From Streptomycetaceae bacterium (GTDB lineage: Bacteria > Actinomycetota > Actinomycetes > Nanopelagicales > Nanopelagicaceae): a stretch of 64,000 bases of DNA. Numbering within the stretch: the stretch's first letter is position 1; every line of letters begins with the position of its first letter. The notes under the pieces were generated by a model. That model ran no database searches, was not told the DNA's origin, and was given only the letters and a program-made list of their open reading frames with translations. The stretch is from contig JAIXXJ010000021.1 of NCBI GenBank assembly GCA_027490815.1, forward strand, positions 124,001 to 188,000, written 5' to 3'. The translations under genes and the position numbers were made by a program. Positions 44,030 through 54,230 of the stretch are shown here, in pieces.

Positions 44030-44722
44030 ATGACAGGATCGATGGTAGCCGGTGATGACGTCCGCACACGCGACCTTGTAGCACGATCGATTCTAGAAAA
44101 TGGTCCTTCCACTGCGGCAATCCTCGGCGAACGTCTAGCCCTCACACCTACAGGAATTCGCAGACACCTGGAACTTCTAATCGCAGATGGATTAATTGAG
44201 GCACGCGAACCTAGATCTGCTGCAATTCGCGGAAGAGGCAGACCATCAAAAGTATTTGTTATGTCAGATAAAGGTAGAGGTCAGTTTGAGCATTCTTACG
44301 ATGACTTGGCTGTAGCTGCCCTTAAGTTTATGTCCTCACAATCTGGTGAGCAATTAGTTGATCAATTTGCCCAATCTCGGGCAGATGACATTGAACGAAA
44401 AGCATTGGATTCAATTGCAAAGAGTTCAAACAAAACTGCAGCCCTTGCTTCGTTCTTAACTGAACAGGGATATGCAGCAAGCGTGGACAACAAGCCGATT
44501 GGTCAGGAACTTATTCAGCATCACTGCCCAATTGCTCACGTGGCCGCAGAATTCCCACAGCTCTGCGAAGCAGAAACCACTGCACTTTCCAGAGTTTTAG
44601 GCACTCACGTGCAACGTCTTGCAACTATTGCCCACGGTGATGGTGTTTGCACAACTTTTATTCCAAAATCTTCCACAACTACAAGCAGATCGAAAACATC
44701 ACGAAACGGGGAACGCGCATGA
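44030..44722 (+). CDS. sufR: SufR-like winged-helix transcriptional regulator of the suf operon
   Basis: [67 protein letters not shown]; three C-terminal Cys ([23 protein letters not shown]); start could be GTG 44024. Confidence 0.9.
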   Translation: MTGSMVAGDDVRTRDLVARSILENGPSTAAILGERLALTPTGIRRHLELLIADGLIEAREPRSAAIRGRGRPSKVFVMSDKGRGQFEHSYDDLAVAALKFMSSQSGEQLVDQFAQSRADDIERKALDSIAKSSNKTAALASFLTEQGYAASVDNKPIGQELIQHHCPIAHVAAEFPQLCEAETTALSRVLGTHVQRLATIAHGDGVCTTFIPKSSTTTSRSKTSRNGERA

Positions 44723-46128
44723 CTACAGCACATCCAGAGCTAGAGGGTCTTGGCAACTATGAGTATGGTTGGTCAGATAAAAGCGAAATTGGAGAGAATG
44801 CTAAGCGCGGCATCAATGAGGATGTTGTTCGCGATATTTCAGCCAAGAAATCAGAACCGGCCTGGATGCTTGAGCTTCGACTCAAGGGGCTTTCACTCTT
44901 TGAAAAAAAGCCAATGCCAAACTGGGGTTCTGATCTATCTGGAATATTTTTCGACACCATTAAGTATTTTGTTCGCTCCACTGAAAAGCAGGCAACAACT
45001 TGGGATGACCTACCAGATGAGATCAAAAATACTTATGATCGTTTAGGTATTCCAGAAGCAGAAAAGCAACGTTTAGTCTCAGGTGTTGCTGCCCAATATG
45101 AATCTGAAGTTGTTTATCACTCAATTCGTGAAGATCTAGAAGCACAGGGAGTAATTTTCCTCGATACAGATACTGCTTTGAAAGAGCACCCCGAACTCTT
45201 CAAAGAGTATTTTGGAACAGTTATTCCAGTTGGAGACAATAAGTTTGCAGCTCTTAACACGTCTGTTTGGTCAGGCGGGTCATTCATCTACGTACCAAAG
45301 GGCGTTCACGTAGATATTCCTTTGCAGGCCTACTTCCGAATTAACACGGAGAACATGGGTCAGTTCGAAAGAACGTTGATCATCGCTGATGAGGATTCTT
45401 ACATTCACTACGTAGAGGGCTGTACAGCGCCAATCTATAAGTCAGACTCGCTTCACTCTGCAGTTGTTGAGATTATTGTTAAAAAGGGTGCACGCGTTCG
45501 CTATACAACAATTCAAAATTGGTCAAACAATGTTTACAACTTGGTGACCAAGCGCGCAACATGTGCAGAAGGTGCAACTATGGAATGGGTTGATGGAAAC
45601 ATCGGCTCGAAAGTAACTATGAAGTACCCAGCTATTTTCTTGATGGGACCCCATGCAAAGGGTGAAACTCTTTCACTTGCATTTGCCGGCGAAGGTCAAC
45701 ACCAAGATTCGGGTGCGAAGATGGTTCACGCCGCTCCTTACACATCTTCATCGGTTATCTCTAAATCAGTAGCCCGCGGTGGCGGTCGTACTTCTTATAG
45801 AGGTCTGGTGCAAGTACAAGAGGGTGCACATCATTCAAAGAGCACCGTTAAGTGCGATGCATTGTTGGTAGACACAATTTCACGATCTGATACTTATCCC
45901 TATGTTGATATTCGCGAAGATGATGTGTCTATGGGCCATGAAGCAACTGTTTCAAAAGTTAGTGATGATCAGCTCTTTTATCTGATGTCACGAGGACTAA
46001 ATGAAGACGAAGCCATGGCCATGATCGTTCGTGGATTCATCGAACCGATTGCTCGTGAACTTCCTATGGAGTACGCACTTGAACTCAATAGATTAATTGA
46101 ACTTCAGATGGAAGGTGCCGTAGGTTAA
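44719..46128 (+). CDS. sufB: Fe-S cluster assembly protein SufB
   Basis: [79 protein letters not shown]. Confidence 0.98.
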   Translation: MTTAHPELEGLGNYEYGWSDKSEIGENAKRGINEDVVRDISAKKSEPAWMLELRLKGLSLFEKKPMPNWGSDLSGIFFDTIKYFVRSTEKQATTWDDLPDEIKNTYDRLGIPEAEKQRLVSGVAAQYESEVVYHSIREDLEAQGVIFLDTDTALKEHPELFKEYFGTVIPVGDNKFAALNTSVWSGGSFIYVPKGVHVDIPLQAYFRINTENMGQFERTLIIADEDSYIHYVEGCTAPIYKSDSLHSAVVEIIVKKGARVRYTTIQNWSNNVYNLVTKRATCAEGATMEWVDGNIGSKVTMKYPAIFLMGPHAKGETLSLAFAGEGQHQDSGAKMVHAAPYTSSSVISKSVARGGGRTSYRGLVQVQEGAHHSKSTVKCDALLVDTISRSDTYPYVDIREDDVSMGHEATVSKVSDDQLFYLMSRGLNEDEAMAMIVRGFIEPIARELPMEYALELNRLIELQMEGAVG

Positions 46129-47216
46129 TGTCAGTTTTAACAACAAACTATCTCACCCCTTCTGGTCGAGAAGAGGCGTGGAGATTTACTCCACTCAAAC
46201 GCCTTCATGGACTACATGATGGTGTTGCAGTTATTTCAGATCGCATATCTCTTTGCGTCAAAAATGGATTACCTAAAGGTGTTTCTTTTACTCGTGAAGA
46301 TTTAGATCCTCTTGCCCAAAGCGATGATGTGATTATTGAACGAATTAGGGGTGCTTCAAAGAGCGTTTCTCATTTATCTATTGCAGCAAACTCTGAAATC
46401 GCCGAACCAGTCTTTCTATCTAGATCTAAAGGGGCTGTTGATACAGCTGAATTCTCACGCGTGAGAATTACTTTGGGAGCAAATGCCAGAGCCACGGTTA
46501 TAGTTGAAAACACAACAGATACAGTTCTGGCTGAAGATTTGGAAATATCTTTAGCGCCAGGTTCTGATTTAAAGTTTGTAACTATTCAAGAGTTTGAATC
46601 CAAATCTGTTTACACGGCAAGACATCACGCAGTAATCGACAAAGATGCAGTCTTCAAGTCAGTAACAGTTACCGTTGGGGGAGATGTCGTACGAATACTT
46701 CCAACAGTTGAATTTATTGCTCCAGGAGCATCAGCTAATCTCTTAGGTGTTTACTTTGCAACTGCTGGGCAATTCTTTGAACATCGTATTCACGTCGATC
46801 ACGCCGTGCCTCACGCAAAATCAAATGTTAATTACAAGGGCGCACTTGCTGGGCAAGATGCACACACTGTATGGATCGGTGACGTACTTATTCGTGCTGC
46901 TGCAGAAGGCACTGATACATATGAGCTCAATCGAAATTTACTTCTGAGCGATGGGGCTCGAGCTGATTCAGTACCGAACTTAGAGATTGAAACTGGGGAG
47001 ATTATTGGAGCGGGTCACGCAAGTACGACGGGCCGTTTTGATGATGAGCAACTTTTCTATTTAATGTCTAGAGGAATCTCGGTGAACGATGCTAGACGAC
47101 TTGTGGTGCGAGGATTTTTCAATGAGATAGTTCTAGAGATCGGGGATCAAGTAGTCCAGGATCGAATCATGGATCGAATTGATTCTGAGTTAGAAAAGGC
47201 GGCGAGTGATGTCTGA
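46128..47216 (+). CDS. sufD: Fe-S cluster assembly protein SufD
   Basis: [58 protein letters not shown]. Confidence 0.95.
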   Translation: MSVLTTNYLTPSGREEAWRFTPLKRLHGLHDGVAVISDRISLCVKNGLPKGVSFTREDLDPLAQSDDVIIERIRGASKSVSHLSIAANSEIAEPVFLSRSKGAVDTAEFSRVRITLGANARATVIVENTTDTVLAEDLEISLAPGSDLKFVTIQEFESKSVYTARHHAVIDKDAVFKSVTVTVGGDVVRILPTVEFIAPGASANLLGVYFATAGQFFEHRIHVDHAVPHAKSNVNYKGALAGQDAHTVWIGDVLIRAAAEGTDTYELNRNLLLSDGARADSVPNLEIETGEIIGAGHASTTGRFDDEQLFYLMSRGISVNDARRLVVRGFFNEIVLEIGDQVVQDRIMDRIDSELEKAASDV

Positions 47217-47505
47217 TTTGCAGCTTGACCAGATTCATGAGGGAAAACCAGTTCTCCTGGAAAAAAATGGGAAATCTATCTGTGTTGCACGAGTGGGTCA
47301 GGAAGTTTTCGCTGTCGCAGATACATGTTCGCATTCAGAGGCTTCACTGTCTGAAGGCGATACAAATGGTTTCAAGATTGAATGTTGGCTTCATGGAGCA
47401 GAGTTTGATCTGCGAACCGGCGAAGCTTTGACATTACCTGCAAATATTGCGCTGGAAACTTATTCGGTAAAGATAGACGGAAATTCCGTCACGGTAGAGA
47501 TTTAG
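47209..47505 (+). CDS. Rieske-type non-heme iron ferredoxin
   Basis: CSHSEASLSEG ... CWLHGAEFDLRTGEAL Rieske Cys/His ligands; within suf operon. Confidence 0.92.
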   Translation: MSDLQLDQIHEGKPVLLEKNGKSICVARVGQEVFAVADTCSHSEASLSEGDTNGFKIECWLHGAEFDLRTGEALTLPANIALETYSVKIDGNSVTVEI

Positions 47506-47527
47506 TTACTAGAGAGAAGAGAAGAAG

Positions 47528-48280
47528 ATGAGCACACTAGAAATCCGCGGACTCGAAGTTACAGTCGATACCGATAATGGAGTCGTTGAAATTCTCAAAG
47601 GAGTTGACCTAACAATCAAATCTGGAGAAACGCACGCAATTATGGGACCCAATGGATCAGGAAAATCCACTCTTGCTTACTCAATAGCAGGTCATCCAAA
47701 GTACACAATTACCGGTGGAACAGTTACTTTAGATGGAGCAGATGTCCTTGAAATGAGCGTTGATGAAAGAGCAAAGGCTGGACTGTTTTTAGCGATGCAA
47801 TATCCAGTTGAAGTACCCGGTGTTTCAGTTTCAAACTTCCTGCGTACTGCAGCGACGGCTCTTCGCGGAGAGGCTCCAAAGCTTCGTACATGGGTCACAG
47901 AAGTAAAGTCTGCCATGGAAGCATTGAACATGGATCCAGCATTTGCCACTAGAAATGTTAACGAGGGTTTTTCAGGTGGAGAGAAAAAGCGTCATGAGAT
48001 TATGCAGCTCGAACTGCTAAAGCCGAAGATGGCTATTTTGGACGAAACAGATTCCGGGTTAGATGTCGATGCCTTGCGCATTGTTTCGGAGGGAGTAAAT
48101 CGAGCAAAAGAAGCCAATAACTTGGGCGTCATTTTGATTACCCACTACACACGAATTCTTCGTTACATAAAGCCCGATTTTGTTCATGTTTTCGCAAACG
48201 GTCGCATTGTTGAACAAGGCGGACCTGAGCTTGCTGAAAAACTTGAAGCGAACGGTTATGCCGATTACGTTAGCAAGTAA
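47528..48280 (+). CDS. sufC: Fe-S cluster assembly ATPase SufC
   Basis: GETHAIMGPNGSGKSTLAYSIAGHPKY, GFSGGEKKRHEIMQLELL, AILDETDSGLDVDALRIV. Confidence 0.98.
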   Translation: MSTLEIRGLEVTVDTDNGVVEILKGVDLTIKSGETHAIMGPNGSGKSTLAYSIAGHPKYTITGGTVTLDGADVLEMSVDERAKAGLFLAMQYPVEVPGVSVSNFLRTAATALRGEAPKLRTWVTEVKSAMEALNMDPAFATRNVNEGFSGGEKKRHEIMQLELLKPKMAILDETDSGLDVDALRIVSEGVNRAKEANNLGVILITHYTRILRYIKPDFVHVFANGRIVEQGGPELAEKLEANGYADYVSK

Positions 48281-48288
48281 GTAGTTTC

Positions 48289-49527
48289 ATGAGTTTAGAT
48301 GTCGCAACTATTCGCAAAGATTTCCCAATCTTTGACCGAACGGTTCGCGATGGAAAAAAACTCATATATCTCGACAGTGGAGCAACCAGTCAAAAGCCAA
48401 ATTCGGTAATTGACGCCGAAGGCGATTTTTATAGGTTTCATAACGCTGCGGTACATCGCGGGGCTCATCAGTTGGCAGAAGAGGCTACCGATGCATATGA
48501 AGGCGCTCGTTCAAAGGTTGCATCGTTTTTAGGAGCAAGAGCCGAAGAGATTGTTTTCACTAAGGGCGCCACCGAGTCATTGAATTTAATTGCATACGCA
48601 ATGGGAAATGCAGCTAGTGGATCCCGTTTTGCTCTAACTTCTAAAGATCAAATTGTTGTTACGGAGATGGAACACCACGCCAATCTCATTCCTTGGCAGC
48701 AATTAGCCGCACGCACTGGGGCGCAGTTAACTTGGTTTGAAGTTCTTCCTGATGGTCGGCTTGATCTTAATTCAATTAACGAGGTCATTTCAGAGAATAC
48801 AAAGGTCGTTGCTTTAACGCACCAATCAAATGTTTTGGGCACCATTAACCCATTAGATGCAATAGTGGCTCGTGCCCATGAAGTTGGCGCCGTTGTTGTA
48901 CTTGACGCATGTCAATCTGTTCCTCATATGCCTATTGATGTAAAGACATTGGGAGTAGATTTCCTAGTTTTCTCTGGACACAAAGCCATAGGTCCAACTG
49001 GGGTGGGTGTTCTTTGGAGTTCTGTCCTAGAGGAGTTACCACCGTTTCTTTTTGGTGGGTCAATGATTGAAAACGTCACAATGAAATCTGCAACATGGGC
49101 ACCTGCTCCTAAACGATTTGAAGCGGGAGTGCCGAATATGGCCCAGGCAGTTGGCTTAGGTGCTGCCATAGATTATTTGAGTAAAGTCGGAATGGATAAA
49201 ATTCATGAACACGAATTGCTATTGACGAAGTATTTTTTAGAGCAGTTGCAAAAAGTTCCAACATTAAAGATTATCGGACCCACCGATCTCGAACTTCGAG
49301 GTTCCTGTATCTCATTTACTGTGGGCCAGATCCACCCTCATGATCTTGGTCAATATTTAGATAGCCAGGGAGTAGCCGTTCGCACCGGTCATCATTGCGC
49401 TTGGCCCTTGACTCGAAAATTAGGAGTACCTGCAACGACCAGAGCTTCTCTTTATCTTTACAACTTCGAAGAAGAGTGCGATCTACTTGTGGAAGCAATA
49501 GTCAAAGCTCAGAAATACTTTGCATGA
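48289..49527 (+). CDS. sufS: Cysteine desulfurase SufS
   Basis: YLDSGATSQKP, TKGATESLNLIA, EHHANLIPWQ, FSGHKAIGPTGVGVLW, VRTGHHCAWPL. Confidence 0.98.
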   Translation: MSLDVATIRKDFPIFDRTVRDGKKLIYLDSGATSQKPNSVIDAEGDFYRFHNAAVHRGAHQLAEEATDAYEGARSKVASFLGARAEEIVFTKGATESLNLIAYAMGNAASGSRFALTSKDQIVVTEMEHHANLIPWQQLAARTGAQLTWFEVLPDGRLDLNSINEVISENTKVVALTHQSNVLGTINPLDAIVARAHEVGAVVVLDACQSVPHMPIDVKTLGVDFLVFSGHKAIGPTGVGVLWSSVLEELPPFLFGGSMIENVTMKSATWAPAPKRFEAGVPNMAQAVGLGAAIDYLSKVGMDKIHEHELLLTKYFLEQLQKVPTLKIIGPTDLELRGSCISFTVGQIHPHDLGQYLDSQGVAVRTGHHCAWPLTRKLGVPATTRASLYLYNFEEECDLLVEAIVKAQKYFA

Positions 49528-49991
49528 TGGAATTGGATAGCCTTTATCAAGAAGTGATCCTGGATCACTATAAACACCCACTCAACAAAGGGCTATCAGA
49601 AGAATATGACGTTCAGGTTCACCATATAAATCCAAGTTGTGGAGATGAAATAACTTTTAATCTCTCTACAGAAGGTGGGATTATCAAATCCATCACCTGG
49701 GATGGGGTTGGTTGCTCGATCTCACAGGCCAGTGTCTCGATCGCCAGTGATCTTCTGCTTAACAAAACTCTTGAGCAAGCAGGTTCTATTGCCGAAGTTT
49801 TCATCGAACTGATGCATAGCAAAGGAACGAAAGATGGAGATCCCCTAGTCCTTGAGGACGCAGTAGCGCTGGCCGGTGTCTCAAAGTTTCCTGCTCGAAT
49901 CAAATGCGCTTTACTCGGGTGGATGGCCTTTAAGGATGCAGCCGTTAGAATTAAACAGTTAAAAGAGCCAGACACTAGAGGGAGCAACTAA
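49524..49991 (+). CDS. sufU: Fe-S cluster scaffold / sulfur transfer protein SufU
   Basis: LYQEVILDHYKHPLNKG, NPSCGDEITF, GVGCSISQASVSI, RIKCALLGW. Confidence 0.96.
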   Translation: MMELDSLYQEVILDHYKHPLNKGLSEEYDVQVHHINPSCGDEITFNLSTEGGIIKSITWDGVGCSISQASVSIASDLLLNKTLEQAGSIAEVFIELMHSKGTKDGDPLVLEDAVALAGVSKFPARIKCALLGWMAFKDAAVRIKQLKEPDTRGSN

Positions 49992-50302
49992 TGACAACTT
50001 CAATCGAGGATGTAACTGAGGCTATGAAGGATGTAGTCGATCCAGAACTTGGAATCAATGTTGTCGACTTAGGTCTTATTTACGATGTTATGGTTGATGA
50101 AGCCAACATTGCGATACTCAACATGACATTAACCTCAGCTGCTTGCCCTTTACAGGACGTTATTGAAGATCAAACAAGGGCTGCGTTAGCCGGAATGACT
50201 AATGATGTGAAAATCAACTGGGTATGGATGCCACCTTGGGGACCAGACAAGATTAGTGATGATGGGAGAGATCAGCTTCGTGCTCTAGGTTTCACGGTTT
50301 AA
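49991..50302 (+). CDS. SufT-like DUF59/MIP18 family protein
   Basis: VTEAMKDVVDPELGINVVDLGLIYDV, MTLTSAACPLQDVIEDQ, PPWGPDKISDDGRDQLRALGF. Confidence 0.94.
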   Translation: MTTSIEDVTEAMKDVVDPELGINVVDLGLIYDVMVDEANIAILNMTLTSAACPLQDVIEDQTRAALAGMTNDVKINWVWMPPWGPDKISDDGRDQLRALGFTV

Positions 50303-50305
50303 AGA

Positions 50306-52177
50306 ATGTCTATGCATGGTGCATGGCTGAACTACCGTTCAATGACGGCAGATCCATCACTTAAAGAGCAGAAGTTAAAGCCAGGAACAGTCAAACGAAT
50401 ATTCTCTTTTGCAAAGCCCTACCAAGTAAGTATCTATATTTACCTTGCCACAGTTGTAGTAGATGCGGCCTTAATTGTTGTGACTCCACTTTTGCTAAAA
50501 AAACTAATCGATGATGGTGTTATTCCAAAGGATTCTTCAGTAGTTACCCAATTAGCTTTCTTTGTTGCCTTAATTGCGATTGCAGATGCAGCCTTTAACA
50601 TGCTGGGGAGATACTTTTCCTCGCGTATAGGTGAAGGTCTTATTTATGATTTAAGATCTTTGGTTTTCGCCCACGTGCAAAAGCAGTCGATTGCATTCTT
50701 TACCCGTACCCAGACAGGTGCGCTTATTTCTAGGATCAATTCGGATGTTATTGGTGCGCAGCAGGCATTTACTTCTACTCTCTCGGGCCTAGTGAGTAAT
50801 GTAGTTAGCCTTTTATTGGTTGGCATAACTATGTTGATTTTGTCGTGGCAAATAACTATTTTCTCCCTGCTCATGCTGCCTTTGTTCTTAATACCAACTA
50901 AATGGGTAGGCCGTCGATTGCAATCACTCACCCGTGAATCGTTTACTCTTAATTCAGAGATGTCTAGCACTATGACAGAACGCTTCAACGTTTCAGGTGC
51001 CATGCTGGTTTCACTCTATGGCCAGCCATTACGTGAGGAAGCTAGTTTTCGAGTACGCGCACGTCGAGTGGCAGATATCGGCATTAAAACCGCCATGCTC
51101 AATCGACTTTTCTTTATCGCCCTCACAAGTGTGGCTGCAATTGCAACAGCTATTGCATATGGAATTGGTGGCCATCTTGCTATCAACGGTGGACTTACTG
51201 TTGGGACATTACTTGCAATCACTGCCTTGCTAGCACGCCTTTATGGTCCCTTGACAGCATTATCAAACGTGCGAATAGATGTTATGACATCACTTGTTTC
51301 ATTCGAGCGAGTTTTTGAAGTTCTGGATCTTGAGCCCATGGTTAAGGATAGAAGTGGCGCCATTGCGCTTAATTCTTCAAAGGGAAAAATCGAGTTCAAA
51401 AATGTTGACTTTTCGTATCCGAATGCACAGGAAATTTCCTTGGCTTCACTTGAATCAGTTGCCAAGGCTGAAACAGTTACATCTGGAATAGTTTTAAAGG
51501 GATTAACTTTTACAGTTGAGCCCGGTACAACAACTGCGTTAGTTGGGCCATCGGGTGCAGGTAAGACAACAATAAGTGCTCTTATTCCACGCCTCTACGA
51601 CGTAACAGGTGGATCTATTCAAATTGATGGAAATGACATTCGTGATGTGACCTTGGAATCACTTCGAAATTCAATTGGCATTGTCATGCAAGATGCACAC
51701 CTGTTCCACGAGACTATTGGTGAAAATTTAAGTTATGCAAAGCAAGATGCCACTCAGGATCAGATGCAGAGTGCATGTGAGGCAGCGCAAATTTGGGATC
51801 TTGTTCAGTCACTTCCTAATGGGTTAGAAACTATGGTGGGTGAACGCGGTCATCGCCTCTCTGGGGGAGAGAAACAACGATTAGCTATCGCACGATTGCT
51901 TTTAAAATCTCCATCTATTGTTATTCTCGATGAAGCAACCGCTCATCTAGATGCAGAAAATGAGCAGCTGGTACATGCCGCACTTTCTAACGCCCTTAAG
52001 GGCAGGACTAGCATTGTCATTGCCCACCGTTTAAGTACGGTACGTGAGGCTGACCAAATACTTGTTCTGGACAAGGGTGTCATTGTCGAGCAAGGTAAAC
52101 ACGATGAACTCATTGCACGTGGCGGACTTTATTCAGAACTTTATAACAGGCAGGATCTATCGGGTACGACGAATTAA
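50306..52177 (+). CDS. ABC transporter, fused permease/ATP-binding (exporter type)
   Basis: N-terminal TM domain, ALVGPSGAGKTTISALIPRLYD, RLSGGEKQRLAIARLLLKSPSIVILDEATAHLD. Confidence 0.95.
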   Translation: MSMHGAWLNYRSMTADPSLKEQKLKPGTVKRIFSFAKPYQVSIYIYLATVVVDAALIVVTPLLLKKLIDDGVIPKDSSVVTQLAFFVALIAIADAAFNMLGRYFSSRIGEGLIYDLRSLVFAHVQKQSIAFFTRTQTGALISRINSDVIGAQQAFTSTLSGLVSNVVSLLLVGITMLILSWQITIFSLLMLPLFLIPTKWVGRRLQSLTRESFTLNSEMSSTMTERFNVSGAMLVSLYGQPLREEASFRVRARRVADIGIKTAMLNRLFFIALTSVAAIATAIAYGIGGHLAINGGLTVGTLLAITALLARLYGPLTALSNVRIDVMTSLVSFERVFEVLDLEPMVKDRSGAIALNSSKGKIEFKNVDFSYPNAQEISLASLESVAKAETVTSGIVLKGLTFTVEPGTTTALVGPSGAGKTTISALIPRLYDVTGGSIQIDGNDIRDVTLESLRNSIGIVMQDAHLFHETIGENLSYAKQDATQDQMQSACEAAQIWDLVQSLPNGLETMVGERGHRLSGGEKQRLAIARLLLKSPSIVILDEATAHLDAENEQLVHAALSNALKGRTSIVIAHRLSTVREADQILVLDKGVIVEQGKHDELIARGGLYSELYNRQDLSGTTN

Positions 52178-52882
52178 AATTCGGCCATAAACGATCAGTC
52201 CGCCAAAGAATAGCCACTGCAGCGCGTAGGCCATATGAGGACCATCGCTTAACTCAGGTAATTGCGCAGGGACAGCAGGAGTTAATTGTGGGAGGGATCC
52301 ACTTATTAAGTCGATGTAATATTTTTCAGTTTCTAATTGAGATTGCGCATTTAATTTACTGACTATTCCTTCTCCGGCGGAACTAATTGCAAAGAATGCA
52401 CCTCGGGGTAGGGATGAATCCAGGCGAACTCGACCTTCGATTTCTACTTGACCTACCGGAAGTGAAGGGATCGTGGGTTTAGTCAGAGCGGTTTCACCAG
52501 CTTGAACCCACCCTCGATCAACCCAGAATTCCTCCCCAGTGTCTAAACGGAACAAAGTTAAAACTTGAAATCCATATTGGCCTTCGAAGTATCTGTTTCT
52601 CAACAAAATCTGCTGGTCTTCATCAAACTCACCAACAGCACGAACCACTCGCCACTCATAGGATTGCGCAAGACTTGAAAGATTTTGAACCTGATCAAGT
52701 CCTATAGATTGCTGAGTGATGCGTTCTTTAATAACAGTATTTCGTTCATGTCGGTCAACCCCACGTTGGTATTGCCACTGAGCACCCCATAAACACAGCA
52801 TAAAAAGCAAAAGGGCCACCAATGACTTGAAAATCGGCCATGATTCTCTTTGCTTAGAATCTAGGGTTCTCTTCAGAGCCAT
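52157..52882 (-). CDS. SURF1 family protein
   Basis: LLFMLCLWGAQWQYQRGVDRHERN, GEEFWVDRGWVQAG, HMAYALQWLFFGG; overlaps ABC transporter 3' end. Confidence 0.9.
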   Translation of the reverse strand: MALKRTLDSKQRESWPIFKSLVALLLFMLCLWGAQWQYQRGVDRHERNTVIKERITQQSIGLDQVQNLSSLAQSYEWRVVRAVGEFDEDQQILLRNRYFEGQYGFQVLTLFRLDTGEEFWVDRGWVQAGETALTKPTIPSLPVGQVEIEGRVRLDSSLPRGAFFAISSAGEGIVSKLNAQSQLETEKYYIDLISGSLPQLTPAVPAQLPELSDGPHMAYALQWLFFGGLIVYGRILIRRTR

Positions 52883-53154
52883 TAATCAATTGCCAGTGGT
52901 TTATCTTTTAATACGTCTTCTCGGGTGGAGATTGTTTCGCGTCCAGCATTGGCTATGACCACTGCAAAATAGGGCAAAGTTACGGCTCCTAAAAGAGCAA
53001 ACCATCGATATGGACTTGGCAATACAACCGTCAAAATGAAGCAAGCAGTTCGTATCATCATTGAAATAAAATAGCGCTTTTGTCGACCCGCTTGATCTCT
53101 TGTCAGGGCAGAAGGCGCCGTGGTGATGTCAAAAACCTTCTTCTCTTTATTCAC
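52882..53154 (-). CDS. DUF3099-like small membrane protein
   Basis: ITTAPSALTRDQAGRQKRYFISMMIRTACFI followed by two TM segments. Confidence 0.75.
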   Translation of the reverse strand: MNKEKKVFDITTAPSALTRDQAGRQKRYFISMMIRTACFILTVVLPSPYRWFALLGAVTLPYFAVVIANAGRETISTREDVLKDKPLAID

Positions 53155-53269
53155 TTCTCAAGGGTAGTGCTCGAGGCTTAAGATTTCCTGCTGGGCAAGA
53201 TGTAGGGAACGCTCAAATAATGCCCAGATTTCCACTTTTGCGCCAGAGTGGGTAATCTTGGGCCCAGAC

Positions 53270-53308
53270 CAGTGGAGTAACAACCACTGCAAGAGGAGTT
53301 ACCGCTCC
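53270..53308 (+). promoter_or_regulatory. Structured infC 5' leader (two hairpins)
   Basis: CAGTGG-agtaacaa-CCACTG (53270-53289) and GGAG-ttaccg-CTCC (53295-53308) upstream of infC. Confidence 0.45.
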
Positions 53309-53426
53309 CACCTTCATCGCCACTAGTGCGTGCTGGTTTGTCGGATTAGAGATTTCTCTCTTCTCCTTGCGGTTTTCTTTTGCAGCGCAGTTTCTCCAAA
53401 GCGTTCACGAACCGAAGGAGCACAAA

Positions 53427-54017
53427 GTCACCACCGAACCTCGCATTAATGATCGAATTCGCACGCCTCAAATTCGTTTAATCGGTTATACCGGAGAACA
53501 AGTTGGAGTTGTAGATATCGACACCGCACTAAAGATGGCCGATGAAGTAGGTCTTGATCTTGTTGAGATCGCTCCTGAAGCTAATCCACCTGTTTGCAAG
53601 ATCATGGACTTCGGAAAATACAAGTACGAAGTTGCCCAGAAAGCACGGGAAGCGCGGCAAAACCAGACCCACATTGTGGTTAAGGAAGTGCGGTTGACGC
53701 CAAAGATTGAAAATCATGACTATGAGACTAAACGGTCTCAAGTTGAGAAGTTTCTTAAGGGCGGAGACAAAGTCAAAGTGACAATGAAGTTTCGAGGACG
53801 TGAACAAACCAGACCTGAGCTAGGTTACAAAATGTTGCAACGTCTTGCAGAAGATATTGCAGAAGTTGGTTTCGTCGAATTTGCTCCAAAGCAAGAGGGA
53901 CGAAATATGACAATGGTTCTTGGTCCAACGAAGAAAAAGACAGAAGCAGTTGCAGAGGCAAAGGCAGCGCGCAAGGCGAAGGCCGATGCAGCTGTGCAAA
54001 CAATGGATGGAGCTTAG
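53427..54017 (+). CDS. infC: Translation initiation factor IF-3, apparent non-canonical start
   Basis: (V/fM)[63 protein letters not shown] at 53415-53420, no ATG/GTG/TTG at the expected start; ORF track starts at TTG 53367. Confidence 0.93.
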   Translation, partial: VTTEPRINDRIRTPQIRLIGYTGEQVGVVDIDTALKMADEVGLDLVEIAPEANPPVCKIMDFGKYKYEVAQKAREARQNQTHIVVKEVRLTPKIENHDYETKRSQVEKFLKGGDKVKVTMKFRGREQTRPELGYKMLQRLAEDIAEVGFVEFAPKQEGRNMTMVLGPTKKKTEAVAEAKAARKAKADAAVQTMDGA

Positions 54018-54020
54018 AAG

Positions 54021-54218
54021 ATGCCAAAAATGAAGACACACAGCGGAGCAAAGAAAACATTCCGCGTTACAGGTTCTGGAAAGATCATGCACGAGCGTGC
54101 AGGAAAGCGCCACTTACTCGAGCGCAAGTCATCTCGTGTCACGCGCCGACTTTCTACAGAGTCAGCCGCTAAGCCAACCGTCGCAGTAACAGCCAAGCGC
54201 ATGCTTGGTTTGAAGTAA
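54021..54218 (+). CDS. rpmI: 50S ribosomal protein L35
   Basis: [38 protein letters not shown]. Confidence 0.98.
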   Translation: MPKMKTHSGAKKTFRVTGSGKIMHERAGKRHLLERKSSRVTRRLSTESAAKPTVAVTAKRMLGLK

Positions 54219-54230
54219 GGAGTTAGTTAG

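Noticed and set aside
53773-54113. Minus-strand ORFs opposite infC/rpmI with Cys/Leu/Ser-rich sequence
   Set aside because: Antisense of lysine/arginine-rich ribosomal genes; low-complexity shadow ORFs.
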